Below, one piece after another: positions 53,495-62,666 of a stretch of 64,000 nucleotides of DNA. The notes below the pieces were generated by a model. That model was not told the DNA's origin. It ran no database searches and saw only the letters and a program-made list of their open reading frames with translations. The translations under genes and the position numbers were made by a program. Position 1 is the first letter of the stretch. Each line of letters begins with the position of its first letter. Source of the stretch: Leucobacter celer subsp. astrifaciens (lineage in GTDB: Bacteria; Actinomycetota; Actinomycetes; Actinomycetales; Microbacteriaceae); NCBI RefSeq assembly GCF_001273835.1, contig NZ_JHEI01000134.1, positions 492,147 to 556,146 of the forward strand, written 5' to 3'.

Positions 53495-55039
53495 TCAGGC
53501 AGTGAGGCTCCGCCCCCACGTCGACGAGGAGCCGGCGGGGTCGATGCTCTGGCGCACGCCCCTCGGGTTCGCGGTCTGCAACTCGACCGGAAGCAGGTGC
53601 TGCGGAGCGTTCTGATAGGCGACTGGGCGGAGGAAGCGCTGGATCGCGGCGCTCCCCACCGAGGTGCTGGAATCGTTGGTCGTCGCGGGCCAGGGGCCGC
53701 CGTGCTGCTGCGCCGGAGTGACGGCGACGCCGGTCGGCCAGCCGTTGAAGAGTACGCGACCCACCATGCCGGTGAGCACCGCGGTGAGCTCGCGCAGATC
53801 CTGCAGCTCGGCCTCGTCGGCGGAGCCGGCGTACTCCGCGTCGCTCACGTGCAGCGTGCCGGTGAGGTTGCCCTCGAAGCTCGCGACGAGTGCGGTAGGA
53901 ACCGCACCGAGCTCGTCGTACTCCACGAGCAGGGTGAACGGTCCGAAGACCTCTTCATGCAGGGTCGAGTCGGCCGCGATGAACTCTGCCAGGGACACAG
54001 CCGCGATGGTCGGGGTGACCATCGCGTTTCCGTCGTCGAGATAGTCGAACGAACCCTGCGCGACGATGCGGACCCCCGGTTGGGAGAGCGCGGCCGCGAG
54101 GCTCGCCTCGTAGGAGTTCGCGATTCTGGGATTCAGGAGGCGGTGCGGTGCGATCTCCGCGAGCGCCTCGATCACTGCTCCGTCGAGCTTGTGAACGGCG
54201 GGCAGGAAGACGAAGCCGGGCTTGGTGCACAGCTGGCCTGCCGAGCCCGAGACGCTCGTCACCAGTCCCGTCGCGATCTCAGCGCTGCGCTCGGCGAGTG
54301 CCGCCGGGGTGACGACAACCGGGTTGACGCTGCCGAGTTCCCCGAAGAACGGGATCGGCTGCGGGCGGGCTGCGGCGATGTCGGCGAGCAGGCGACCGGC
54401 GTGGATCGAGCCGGTGAAGGATCCGGCCTTGACTCGGGGATCCTTCAACGCTTCGACGCCGGTCTGCTGGCCCAGGATGTGGGAGAACGACCCCTCGGGG
54501 TAACCCGCGTCCGCGAGGGCCTCGGCGACGACTCGTGCGGTGGCGATCGAGAGCTCCTCATGACCGGAGTGCCCCTTGACGATGAGGGGGCAGCCGGCCG
54601 CGAGGATCGCGGCGCTGTCTCCGCCCGCCACCGAGAAGGCGAAGGGAAAGTTGCTCGCCGAGAAGTTCACCACCGGGCCCACCGGGCGCAGTGAGCGGCG
54701 CAGGTCGGGACGCGGCCCGAGCGCGAACCCGGAATCGGCCTCGTCGATCCGCGCGTCGAGGTGGCTCCCGTCCGTGGTTGTCTCGGCGAACAGGCGGAGC
54801 TGCACCGCGGTGCGCTTCAGCTCCCCCGCGAGGCGCGCCTGGGTCAGGCCTGTCTCGCGTTGCGCGATGGCGATGAGGGAGTCTGCGTTCGCTTCGAGTC
54901 GGTCGGCCACGGTGCAGAGGCCGGCAGCCCGCGCTGTCGGGGCGAGCGCGGCGAGAGGTGCTGCGGCTGCGGCTGCGGCCGCGAGGACCGGCTCGAGATC
55001 CTCGGGGGTGTCGGCGGTGAGCAGGGGAGTCTGAACCAT
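53495..55039 (-). CDS. Aldehyde dehydrogenase, alpha-ketoglutarate-semialdehyde type
   Basis: The 514-residue protein is of the aldehyde dehydrogenase (NADP+) group that includes alpha-ketoglutarate semialdehyde dehydrogenase: NFSASNFPFAFSVAGGDSAA, SFTGSIHAGRLL, FFGELGSVNPVVV and the catalytic Cys in GQLCTKPGF. The enzyme ends non-phosphorylative pentose and sugar-acid pathways. The divergent GntR-linked cluster also holds an FAH-family dehydratase candidate, which would supply the semialdehyde. ATG 55039 follows GAGAGG. Confidence 0.88.
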   Translation of the reverse strand: MVQTPLLTADTPEDLEPVLAAAAAAAAPLAALAPTARAAGLCTVADRLEANADSLIAIAQRETGLTQARLAGELKRTAVQLRLFAETTTDGSHLDARIDEADSGFALGPRPDLRRSLRPVGPVVNFSASNFPFAFSVAGGDSAAILAAGCPLIVKGHSGHEELSIATARVVAEALADAGYPEGSFSHILGQQTGVEALKDPRVKAGSFTGSIHAGRLLADIAAARPQPIPFFGELGSVNPVVVTPAALAERSAEIATGLVTSVSGSAGQLCTKPGFVFLPAVHKLDGAVIEALAEIAPHRLLNPRIANSYEASLAAALSQPGVRIVAQGSFDYLDDGNAMVTPTIAAVSLAEFIAADSTLHEEVFGPFTLLVEYDELGAVPTALVASFEGNLTGTLHVSDAEYAGSADEAELQDLRELTAVLTGMVGRVLFNGWPTGVAVTPAQQHGGPWPATTNDSSTSVGSAAIQRFLRPVAYQNAPQHLLPVELQTANPRGVRQSIDPAGSSSTWGRSLTA

Positions 55040-55079
55040 CGTTGCCTCTCTTCTATGAACGCGAGATTTTAAATAGTAA

Positions 55080-55089
55080 TATGATCGTA
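55080..55089. promoter_or_regulatory. Decamer shared with the gntR promoter
   Basis: TATGATCGTA in the divergent aldehyde dehydrogenase/alcohol dehydrogenase gap is identical to 62581-62590, part of the palindrome before the gntR-type gene. It may be a degenerate site for that regulator. Confidence 0.45.
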
Positions 55090-55127
55090 TCGATTCTGTC
55101 ACTATTTTCTACAGCGAGGGAGCTGCA

Positions 55128-56168
55128 ATGGTTGAAGCGGATCGCCCGGGTGAGCAGCGCGTCAGCGTGCTCGTCGAGCCGAGGACAATTCGGGAGGAGC
55201 GGCGGCCCATACCGCGGCCGGGGCCGGGCGAAGTGCTCGTCCGGGTGCGGGCGGTCGGTGTGTGTGGCTCGGATGCGCACTACTTCGAGCACGGTCGGAT
55301 CGGCGATTTCGTCGTCGAGGGCCCGCTGGTGCTCGGGCACGAGGTGAGCGGAGATATCGTCGAGGTCGGCGCCGGCGTCAGCGAGACGAGGATCGGTGAG
55401 CTCGTGTCCCTGGAACCGCAGCGCACGGATCCGTGGAGCGAGCAGTCCCGCACGGGCCGGTACAACCTCGACCCCGAGGTGGAGTTCTTCGCGACGCCGC
55501 CCTACGACGGAGCCTTCTGCGAGTACGTCACCATTCCATCGCCGCTCGCGTTCCGGGTTCCCACGGGCATGACCGCTGAGGAGGCCGCCCTGATCGAGCC
55601 GCTGGCGGTCGCGGTCGCGACGCTGCGTCACGCCCGCGTCGGGCTGGGGGACCGTGTGGCCGTCGCCGGTGCCGGGCCGATCGGCCTGCTGATCGCGCAG
55701 CTCGCCCGCCTGGCGGGTGCTGTGGAGGTCGCGGTGAGCGACCCGCTCCCCGAGGCGCGGGAGCGGGCGCTCGGATACGGTGCGACCGCGACGTTCGATC
55801 CGAGAGAGACCGCCTTCCCGCAGCAGTCGTACGAGGTCTTCATCGACGCGAGCGGCGTGCCGGCCGCGGTGCGCGCCGGTCTCGAGTCGCTCAAGCCGGC
55901 CGGTCGCGCGCTGCTCGTCGGCATGGGGGCCGACACTCTTGAGATCCCGCTGTCGATCGTGCAGGTGCGCGAGCTTGAGGTGCGCGGCGTCTTCAGATAC
56001 GCGAACGCCTGGCCGACGGCCCTGGTGCTCGCGGGCCAGGTCGATCTCGCTGGGCTCGTGACGAGCCGATTCGGCCTCGAGGACGTGGCGGAGGCTCTCG
56101 CGAGCGTCGGCGCGCGGGACCAGGTCAAGGTCGTCGTGGTGCCCGAGCGGAACGGAGGCGCATCGTGA
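55128..56168 (+). CDS. Zinc-type polyol dehydrogenase lacking structural-zinc cysteines
   Basis: The 346-residue medium-chain dehydrogenase is closest to sorbitol/xylitol dehydrogenases. The catalytic zinc region is present (GVCGSDAHYFEHGRIGDFVV, LGHEVSG, EPLAVAVA), as is the Rossmann motif GAGPIGLLIAQLA. The lobe that normally holds four structural-zinc cysteines reads EPQRTDPWSEQSRTGRYNLD and has none. The rest of that lobe (GRYNL, FFATPPYDGAF) is conserved. It oxidises a polyol or sugar alcohol with NAD(P)+. Its stop overlaps the next GTG start. Confidence 0.87.
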   Translation: MVEADRPGEQRVSVLVEPRTIREERRPIPRPGPGEVLVRVRAVGVCGSDAHYFEHGRIGDFVVEGPLVLGHEVSGDIVEVGAGVSETRIGELVSLEPQRTDPWSEQSRTGRYNLDPEVEFFATPPYDGAFCEYVTIPSPLAFRVPTGMTAEEAALIEPLAVAVATLRHARVGLGDRVAVAGAGPIGLLIAQLARLAGAVEVAVSDPLPEARERALGYGATATFDPRETAFPQQSYEVFIDASGVPAAVRAGLESLKPAGRALLVGMGADTLEIPLSIVQVRELEVRGVFRYANAWPTALVLAGQVDLAGLVTSRFGLEDVAEALASVGARDQVKVVVVPERNGGAS

Positions 56169-56935
56169 ATGCGGCCCGGGAGCCCTTCGAGCTGCGCGGA
56201 AAGCGAGTGGTGGTCACCGGCGGCTTGACCGGGATCGGGCAGGCGATCGCGGTGGACTGCGCGCTGGCGGGGGCGGAGGTGATCGTGGCCTCGCGCGATC
56301 GGGCGAAGGGCGCGCGGGAAGCCTCGCGGATGCAGGGCGAGGGGCTGGCCATCGAGTACCGGTTTCTCGACGTTGCCGACGACGAGAGCTGCGCCGAGTT
56401 CTTCGCCGGTCTCGCGGAGGGGCTGGACGTGCTGGTGAATAACTCCGGCATCACCTCTTGGGACGAGACGCTCTCACCGGAGGGTGCCGACGCATGGCGA
56501 CGGGTGATGTCGGTGAACCTCGACGGGGTCTGGCGCTGCTCGGTCGGCGTGGCCCCCATCATGCGCGAGCGGGGGTGCGGTGCGATCGTGAACGTCGGCT
56601 CCATGTCGGGGCTCATCGTGAATCGACCGCAGTGGCAGACGGCCTACAACACCTCGAAGGCCGCGGTGCACCATCTCACCCGTTCACTCGCGGCGGAGTG
56701 GAGCCGATACGGAATCAGGGTGAATGCCGTGGCTCCGGGTTATGTCGCCACCGACCTGCTCGATCAGGCGCTGGAGGATCCGGAGATCCGCCGCTACTGG
56801 GTGGAGGACACGGTGATGGAGCGCACCGGCACCCCTCAGGAGATCGCGCACGCGGTGCGGTTCCTGGCCGCCGACGCCTCGAGCTACATCACCGGAGCGG
56901 TCCTGCCGGTCGACGGCGGCTACACGCTGTGGTGA
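56165..56935 (+). CDS. Short-chain dehydrogenase/reductase (first)
   Basis: The 256-residue SDR has cofactor motif TGGLTGIGQA, NNSG at strand 4, and catalytic YNTSK, then VNAVAPGYVATDLL. It probably oxidises a sugar, sugar alcohol or sugar acid in the same pathway as the neighbouring dehydrogenase. It starts at GTG 56165, overlapping the previous stop. An ATG four bases later is out of frame. Confidence 0.88.
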   Translation: MNAAREPFELRGKRVVVTGGLTGIGQAIAVDCALAGAEVIVASRDRAKGAREASRMQGEGLAIEYRFLDVADDESCAEFFAGLAEGLDVLVNNSGITSWDETLSPEGADAWRRVMSVNLDGVWRCSVGVAPIMRERGCGAIVNVGSMSGLIVNRPQWQTAYNTSKAAVHHLTRSLAAEWSRYGIRVNAVAPGYVATDLLDQALEDPEIRRYWVEDTVMERTGTPQEIAHAVRFLAADASSYITGAVLPVDGGYTLW

Positions 56936-57060
56936 TCGCTTGATAACAAATTCATCATATGGTCTGCTGATAATCTGAAAAAATGATACGCTGATGCGAC
57001 GCCCGTATGAACGGAGCGTTTCAGATGCCTGATCTGGAAGCACGCACAAAGGAGTGAAGT

Positions 57061-58260
57061 ATGAGAATCGGGAGTGCCAAATTGCGCGGCCGCGTCTTGG
57101 CTGCCATCGGGGCGATGGCGGCGGCGGGTCTGCTGCTCACGGCTTGCGCCGGAGGCGCGGGAGCGTCCAACGGCGGTTCGTCCGAGGTCGACGCCGCTGC
57201 TCGAGAAGCGGCGGTCGTCCGGGCTGAGGAGGGGGCGATGGAGCTCATCACCGCCGCCACCCAGGAGAACGAGTGGACGGGGCCCGACTCGAGCCCGACG
57301 CCCATCGAAGGGCTCAAGGTCACGGTGATCCCCGAGCAGATGGCCTCGACCGGGTCGAGCCGTCCTGCTAACGCGATCAAGGCGATCGGGGACCAGCTCG
57401 GCTGGAACGCCAAGATCTCCGATGGTCAGGGACAGCCCGATGTGCAGCTGAGCGCGGTGAACACCGCGGTCGATGAGAAGGCCGACGCCATCATCCTGAT
57501 CTTCGTCGACACGACTCGCGTGCAGTCGGGCATCGAACGCGCCATCGCGGCCGACATTCCGGTGATCACTCTGGGATCGCTCAAGAACACCCCCGAGACG
57601 GTGCCCGACGTGAGCTTCGACTGGGTGCGCTCGGGCGAGGCCCTTGCGCAGTACATGGTGTGGAAGAGCGAGGGGGATCTCCGCCTGCTCCAGATGAAGA
57701 ACACCGACCTCTACATCACCGTCGAGGGCCAGTACAAGGGCAGTCAGGAGTACCTGGAGAACGAGGAGAACTGCCCCGGCTGCACCATCGAGACCAAGGA
57801 GTGGAGCCTCGCCAACTTCGAAGACCCCAACACCGGCCCCGCTGCGCAGGCTGTTGCGGCGCTGCAGGCCAACCCGTCGCTGAACTGGGTCTCCTGCTTC
57901 GACTCCTGCCTCTTCCGGGTGAGCCAGGCGATCGATCGCGCGGGTCTCACCGACAAGGTCTCGGGTGCCGGCTTCGACTGCAACCCCGAGAACATCGACA
58001 TCATCCGCGCTGGCGGCAGCCAGAAGGTCTGCTTCGCCGATCCTCGCGAGTGGCTCGCCTACGCCACCGTCGACAACGTGAACCGCATGACCAACGGTGA
58101 TGACGCGTTCGACTACACCCCGGCGATTCCGGTGGCGCTCTTCGACAAGGACACGCTCGACTCGCTTCCCGAGGACAAGGCGACCGAACTCGAGGAACTC
58201 GGCTGGCAGGGCAACTACGACTTCCGTGCGAAGTTCGAAGAGCTCTGGGGCCTGAAGTAG
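57061..58260 (+). CDS. Sugar-binding lipoprotein of a CUT2 importer
   Basis: The 399-residue protein has a lipoprotein signal with lipobox LLTAC (Cys near 23) and a long Ala/Glu-rich spacer. A type 1 binding-protein fold follows, with VTVIPEQMASTGSSRPANAI, VDEKADAIILIFVD and DIPVITLGSL. It has two cysteine pairs (CPGC and CFDSC) that may form disulfides outside the cell. It is longer than most RbsB relatives. The ligand is unknown; the cluster suggests a pentose or sugar acid. Confidence 0.88.
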   Translation: MRIGSAKLRGRVLAAIGAMAAAGLLLTACAGGAGASNGGSSEVDAAAREAAVVRAEEGAMELITAATQENEWTGPDSSPTPIEGLKVTVIPEQMASTGSSRPANAIKAIGDQLGWNAKISDGQGQPDVQLSAVNTAVDEKADAIILIFVDTTRVQSGIERAIAADIPVITLGSLKNTPETVPDVSFDWVRSGEALAQYMVWKSEGDLRLLQMKNTDLYITVEGQYKGSQEYLENEENCPGCTIETKEWSLANFEDPNTGPAAQAVAALQANPSLNWVSCFDSCLFRVSQAIDRAGLTDKVSGAGFDCNPENIDIIRAGGSQKVCFADPREWLAYATVDNVNRMTNGDDAFDYTPAIPVALFDKDTLDSLPEDKATELEELGWQGNYDFRAKFEELWGLK

Positions 58261-58297
58261 CAGCGGCCGATACGCGGAAGCAAGTAAGGAACCAACG

Positions 58298-59890
58298 ATG
58301 AACAGTGTGGACTTACCCGATCACGGGGGCGCTCCAGCGGTGTCGTTCGTGAATCTGGTCAAGGAGTTCGGTGAGAACCGTGTTCTGAATCAGGTGAATT
58401 TGGATTTCTATCCGGGGTCGATCCACGCGCTTCTCGGCGCGAACGGATCGGGTAAGTCCACGCTGATCAAGATCCTGGCCGGCTACCATCCGCTTACCTC
58501 CGGGGAGATCCTCCTGCACGGAGAAGAAGTCGGTCAGCAGCTCACCCCGATCCTGGTGCAGGAGCGCGGTGTGCGCTTCGTGCACCAGGATCTGGGGCTT
58601 GTCGGCGATCTCTCGATCGCCGACAACTTCGGCCTCTCTCTCGGATACGTGACGGTCGGCTCGCGGATCAGCTGGAAGAAGCACCGGGATCAGGTGCGCG
58701 AGGATCTGGCCGCGGTCGGCATCCACGACATCGATCCCGACACCATGGTCCGCGACCTGGGGCCGATCCAGCAGACGCTGGTGGCGCTCGCGCGCGCGAC
58801 CAAGGGCATCGTCGGCAACGGCGGGATCCTCGTGCTCGACGAGCCGACCGCCCGACTGCCCAACGACCAGGTCGACGAGCTGCTCACCCGCTGTCGTGCG
58901 CTTCGGGATCGGGGCGTGGCCCTGATCTACGTCTCGCACCGGCTCGACGAGGTCTTCGCGATGGCCGATACGGTGTCCGTGCTCCGCGACGGCAACCTCG
59001 TGCTCTCGGCCTCGATCGAGGAGACGAACGAGGACGAGCTCACCGCGGTCATCACCGGCCTGAGCGGAGAAGACGCGGCGCCCGCTCGGCGCCCGGAGGC
59101 GGCGTTCGACGACACGAAGACCCACCAGTTGCGCACGGTGCCTCCGGTGCTCGAGGCCATCGGCATCTCAGGGTCCCGGGTGCAGGACGCCAGCCTGCGC
59201 CTCTACCCGGGCGAGGTGCTGGCGATCACGGGCCTTGCGGGCTCGGGTCGCAGCGAGGTCGGCCGCCTGCTCTTCGGGGCGCAACCGCTGAGCGAGGGGT
59301 CGATCGAGTATCTGGGCAGGCCGATCTCCGGCATCAATCCGCACGCGAGCGTGCGTCGCGGGATCGGCTACGTACCGCAAGATCGCAAGCAGGCGGCGAT
59401 CGGCGCATTCGATCTCACTGAGAATCTGACGCTCGCCACGCTCGAGCAGCACATGCGGGGGGTCGCTCTCTCGAAGCGCAGTCAGCGCACCGCGACCGAT
59501 GCGGCCATCGGAGCGCTGGACGTCCGGCCGGCCGATGCGACGCGAAAGATCGCCGAGCTCTCCGGAGGGAACCAGCAGAAGGTGATCCTCGGCAAATGGC
59601 TCGAGCTCGATCTGAACGTGCTCATCCTCGATGAGTGCACCTATGGCGTCGATGTCGGCGCCCGGCGCAGCATCATGCACACCATCACCGATCGGATCGC
59701 GGACAGCGGGCTCGCCGTGCTGCTGCTTGACTCGGACATCGACCTCATCTCGGAGTACGCCGACCGCGTGCTGATCATGCGCAGCGGCCGGTTCGTCTCC
59801 GAACTCATCGGCGAGGAGATCACCGTCGACGCCATCGCGGCGGCCAGCTACGCCACAGACCAGAACACTGCGACACACGGAGAATCATGA
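58298..59890 (+). CDS. Sugar ABC transporter ATP-binding protein (second CUT2 system)
   Basis: The 530-residue protein has two ABC domains. The first has Walker A GANGSGKST, but its signature region is DLGPIQQTLVALARA and its Walker B ILVLDEPTARLP. The second has [24 protein letters not shown] and LILDECTYGVDVGARR, where Cys-Thr-Tyr replaces the usual Pro-Thr-Arg. Both changes mark a divergent subgroup of the family. The stop overlaps the permease ATG at 59887. Confidence 0.9.
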   Translation: MNSVDLPDHGGAPAVSFVNLVKEFGENRVLNQVNLDFYPGSIHALLGANGSGKSTLIKILAGYHPLTSGEILLHGEEVGQQLTPILVQERGVRFVHQDLGLVGDLSIADNFGLSLGYVTVGSRISWKKHRDQVREDLAAVGIHDIDPDTMVRDLGPIQQTLVALARATKGIVGNGGILVLDEPTARLPNDQVDELLTRCRALRDRGVALIYVSHRLDEVFAMADTVSVLRDGNLVLSASIEETNEDELTAVITGLSGEDAAPARRPEAAFDDTKTHQLRTVPPVLEAIGISGSRVQDASLRLYPGEVLAITGLAGSGRSEVGRLLFGAQPLSEGSIEYLGRPISGINPHASVRRGIGYVPQDRKQAAIGAFDLTENLTLATLEQHMRGVALSKRSQRTATDAAIGALDVRPADATRKIAELSGGNQQKVILGKWLELDLNVLILDECTYGVDVGARRSIMHTITDRIADSGLAVLLLDSDIDLISEYADRVLIMRSGRFVSELIGEEITVDAIAAASYATDQNTATHGES

Positions 59891-60945
59891 CCACCCAAGA
59901 AATCGCTACCTCACCGCGGGGTTTCCGCGTGGTCGGACAGCAGCTCAGCAAGTACGGCATCGTGATCGCGCTGATCATCGTGGTGCTGCTGTTCACTGCG
60001 CTCCGTCCGGAGACCTATCCGACGCTCGGCAACTTCGGCTCGATCCTGCAGGCGAACTCCTCGATCGTGCTCGTCTCCTTCGGGCTGATGCTCCCTCTGC
60101 TCACCGGCCACTTCGACCTGAGTGTCGCGACCATGGCCGGGTTCGGAGGGGTGCTCGCGGCGGGCCTCATGTCCAACGGGACCGTGTCGCACTGGTCGCT
60201 CGCCGTGCTGATCGTGATCGCGGCGAGCGCGCTGGTCGGGCTGATCAACGGCGTGCTGGTCGCGCTGTTCAAACTGCAATCACTCGTGGTCACGCTGGGC
60301 ACCCAGACGATCCTGTTTGGCGCGATCCTGCTCTATTCGAAGGGTCAGGTCATCTACAACGGGATCTCCGACGACTTCAAAGCGCTCGGGCAGAGCCGCC
60401 CCGGTGGGATCCCCATGCCTTTCATCTACGCCCTCGTCATCGGCCTGATCCTCTGGTTCGTGCTGTACTTCAGGCCCGTCGGGCGCCGCCTCTACGCGAT
60501 CGGCGGCAACGAGGAGGCGGCGCGCCTCACCGGCATCCGCGTCGAGCGCACCGTCATCGGCTCCTTCGTGTTCGGGGCGATCCTCGCCGGCCTCGGCGGC
60601 GTCGTGCAGGTCGCCCAGGTGGGTTCGGCCGCACCCACGAACGGCTCGGAGTTCCTGATGCCCGCCATCGCCGCGTGCTTCCTGGGCGAGACCTCGATCC
60701 GCCGGGGCTTCTACAACGTATGGGGCACCTTCGTCGCAGTGTTCCTCGTCGCAGCTGGCACGACCGGTCTCTTCATGCTGGGCGCCGACGCCTGGGTGCA
60801 GCCGGTCTTCAACGGCGTCGTGCTGGTCGGCGCGGTGCTGGCCGCGAAGCTGGGCACCACGAAGGCCAACCGGGAGAAGTTCCTGAGTTACTGGCGAGGA
60901 GTGCTGCGGCGTCGCAGCGCGGCCAGAGAGCACGCAGAGGCATAG
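59887..60945 (+). CDS. Sugar ABC transporter permease (second CUT2 system)
   Basis: The 352-residue membrane protein has CUT2 permease motifs LLTGHFDLSVATMAGFGG, GGNEEAARLTGIRVER and the C-terminal CFLGETSIRRGFYNVWGT, in which the usual GG is altered. It ends with a basic tail. It works with the ATPase and binding protein encoded upstream. Confidence 0.9.
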   Translation: MTTQEIATSPRGFRVVGQQLSKYGIVIALIIVVLLFTALRPETYPTLGNFGSILQANSSIVLVSFGLMLPLLTGHFDLSVATMAGFGGVLAAGLMSNGTVSHWSLAVLIVIAASALVGLINGVLVALFKLQSLVVTLGTQTILFGAILLYSKGQVIYNGISDDFKALGQSRPGGIPMPFIYALVIGLILWFVLYFRPVGRRLYAIGGNEEAARLTGIRVERTVIGSFVFGAILAGLGGVVQVAQVGSAAPTNGSEFLMPAIAACFLGETSIRRGFYNVWGTFVAVFLVAAGTTGLFMLGADAWVQPVFNGVVLVGAVLAAKLGTTKANREKFLSYWRGVLRRRSAAREHAEA

Positions 60946-60956
60946 GGAAGGCGATC

Positions 60957-61676
60957 ATGCGCGGAATCACCGGACAGGTCATCGCGGTGACCGGAGCAAC
61001 GGGCGGGATCGGGCTCGCGATTTGCGAGCGGCTGCGCGAGGAGGGTGCCGTCGTCTACGCTCTCGATCTGCGAGTCGACGACCATGATCGCTACGCGATC
61101 GCCGTCGACGTCACCGATCCCGAGTCGTCGCGCGCCGCGGTCGCGGAGATCGCGGCCCGCGAAGGCCGGGTCGACGGGCTGGTCGCCGCTGCGGGCGTCG
61201 TCGAGAACGACGTCGCGGCCGAGGATATGAGCCCGGAGGTCTTCGACTTCACCCTCGGAGTGAACCTGCGCGGGCTCTTCTTCTCGGCTCAGGCCTTCGG
61301 ACGCGAATTCCTGGCGCGCGGCGGAGGCAGCATCGTGCTTATCTCATCGATGAGCGGCACGCATGTGGTGAACGTTCCTCAGAAGCAGTGCGCCTACAAC
61401 GCCTCGAAGGCCGGCGTCTCGGCTCTGGCCAGATCGCTGGCTTCGGAGTGGGCGAGCCGCGGCGTGCGAGTGAACGCCGTGGCCCCGGGCTACGTCGACA
61501 CCCCGCTGCTCTCGAAGAAGCAGCATCAGTTCGACGAGTGGCTCGGATACACCCCCGCGGGGCGCTTCGCGCGGCCGGAGGAGATCGCGGGAACGGTGGC
61601 CTTCCTGCTGAGTGACGACTCGACCTACTACTGCGGATCCGAGCTGCTCGTCGACGGCGGGTATTCGCTGCGCTAG
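60957..61676 (+). CDS. Short-chain dehydrogenase/reductase (second)
   Basis: The 239-residue SDR has TGATGGIGLA, the catalytic serine region VLISSMSGTH and YNASK, then VNAVAPGYVDTPLL. GGGAAGG precedes ATG 60957. It follows the permease by 11 bp, so it belongs to the importer operon. A role as sugar 1-dehydrogenase or sugar-acid dehydrogenase is likely but the substrate is not readable. Confidence 0.88.
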   Translation: MRGITGQVIAVTGATGGIGLAICERLREEGAVVYALDLRVDDHDRYAIAVDVTDPESSRAAVAEIAAREGRVDGLVAAAGVVENDVAAEDMSPEVFDFTLGVNLRGLFFSAQAFGREFLARGGGSIVLISSMSGTHVVNVPQKQCAYNASKAGVSALARSLASEWASRGVRVNAVAPGYVDTPLLSKKQHQFDEWLGYTPAGRFARPEEIAGTVAFLLSDDSTYYCGSELLVDGGYSLR

Positions 61677-61748
61677 TCGCAGCGGATGGTCGCGGTGTCG
61701 GACGGTCGGTGCGGCCCGGAGCGGTGCTCCGGCCTCGCCGATCGTCCG

Positions 61749-62474
61749 TCACCCCGCGTCGGGGATGAGCTTCTGCGCCTCGTCTCGCACTCGGCCGAGG
61801 TGGGCGAGGGTCGCCGTGCGCGCCGCCTCGGGATCCCGGGCCGCGATGGCTTCCAGGATCGTCTCGTGCTCCGTGTGGGTCTGCGGGAGCGAGGAGAGGT
61901 ATGCGATCGGCTCGGCGTAGACCTCCCGGAGGGATTCGTTGATGGGAGTCGAGAGTGCGATGAGGAACGGGTTGTTGCAGGCGTCGGTGACGTGTCGGTG
62001 GAATTCGAGATCGAGTGCGAGGTGCTCCGCGAACGCGTCCGCGGCCAGATTCTTGCTGGCCGTGAGCGTCTCCCGCATGCGCGTGAGATCCTCGTCGCTG
62101 CGCTGCGTGGCCGCGAGCGCGGCCGTGCCAGGCTCGAGGATGAGGCGCGTGGCGAGCAGGTCTTCGAAGTTCTCGGGCTTGAAGCGCAGGAAGAGCCGGT
62201 AGATGTCGTGGACACCGTCCACGGAGACATCGGCGACGCTCATGCCGCGACCGGCTCTGATCTCGACGACGCCGCGCTGCTCGAGGAGTCGGGCCGCCTC
62301 GCGGACGACCTGCCGGCTCACCTCGTACATCTCGGTGAGCGCGGGCTCGGTGGGGAGACGGTCGCCGGCTTTGAGGCCGTTGCTCAGGATGTACTCCTGG
62401 AGCTGGTCCGCGACGATCTCGGGGAGCCGTTTCGGGCGCTGAGCGGCCTCGTGCGCGGGGGTGGTCGATGACAT
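61749..62474 (-). CDS. GntR-family regulator, FCD subgroup
   Basis: The 241-residue protein starts at ATG 62474 (an upstream ATG at 62546 lacks a ribosome site). The winged helix has IVADQLQEYILSNGLKAGDR and SRQVVREAARLLEQRG. The FCD sensor has metal-binding residues in DLEFHRHV and later HTEHETIL. FCD regulators respond to sugar acids and other carboxylates, which suits the pathway here. It is divergent from the FAH gene and a 15-bp palindrome lies between them. Confidence 0.9.
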   Translation of the reverse strand: MSSTTPAHEAAQRPKRLPEIVADQLQEYILSNGLKAGDRLPTEPALTEMYEVSRQVVREAARLLEQRGVVEIRAGRGMSVADVSVDGVHDIYRLFLRFKPENFEDLLATRLILEPGTAALAATQRSDEDLTRMRETLTASKNLAADAFAEHLALDLEFHRHVTDACNNPFLIALSTPINESLREVYAEPIAYLSSLPQTHTEHETILEAIAARDPEAARTATLAHLGRVRDEAQKLIPDAG

Positions 62475-62572
62475 CGTGTCCTGCAATTCCTCGAGAATGG
62501 CGGGCGAGATTCTCGGGAGAGACCCGAGATATCGACGCCCTTTCATACAGAGTAGCTTGTAGTCATCATCAA

Positions 62573-62587
62573 GATCATATTATGATC
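62573..62587. promoter_or_regulatory. Perfect 15-bp palindrome, probable GntR operator
   Basis: GATCATATTATGATC has 7-bp arms around one base. It lies in the divergent gap between the gntR-type gene and the FAH gene. The right half plus GTA recurs at 55080-55089 before the aldehyde/alcohol dehydrogenase pair. Confidence 0.7.
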
Positions 62588-62666
62588 GTAATTATCGAGA
62601 ATCGATGCCGTAACAATCGGAGCTGCCCGACGGGGTGCAGCAGGACCGTCAAGGAGTGACCCACCG

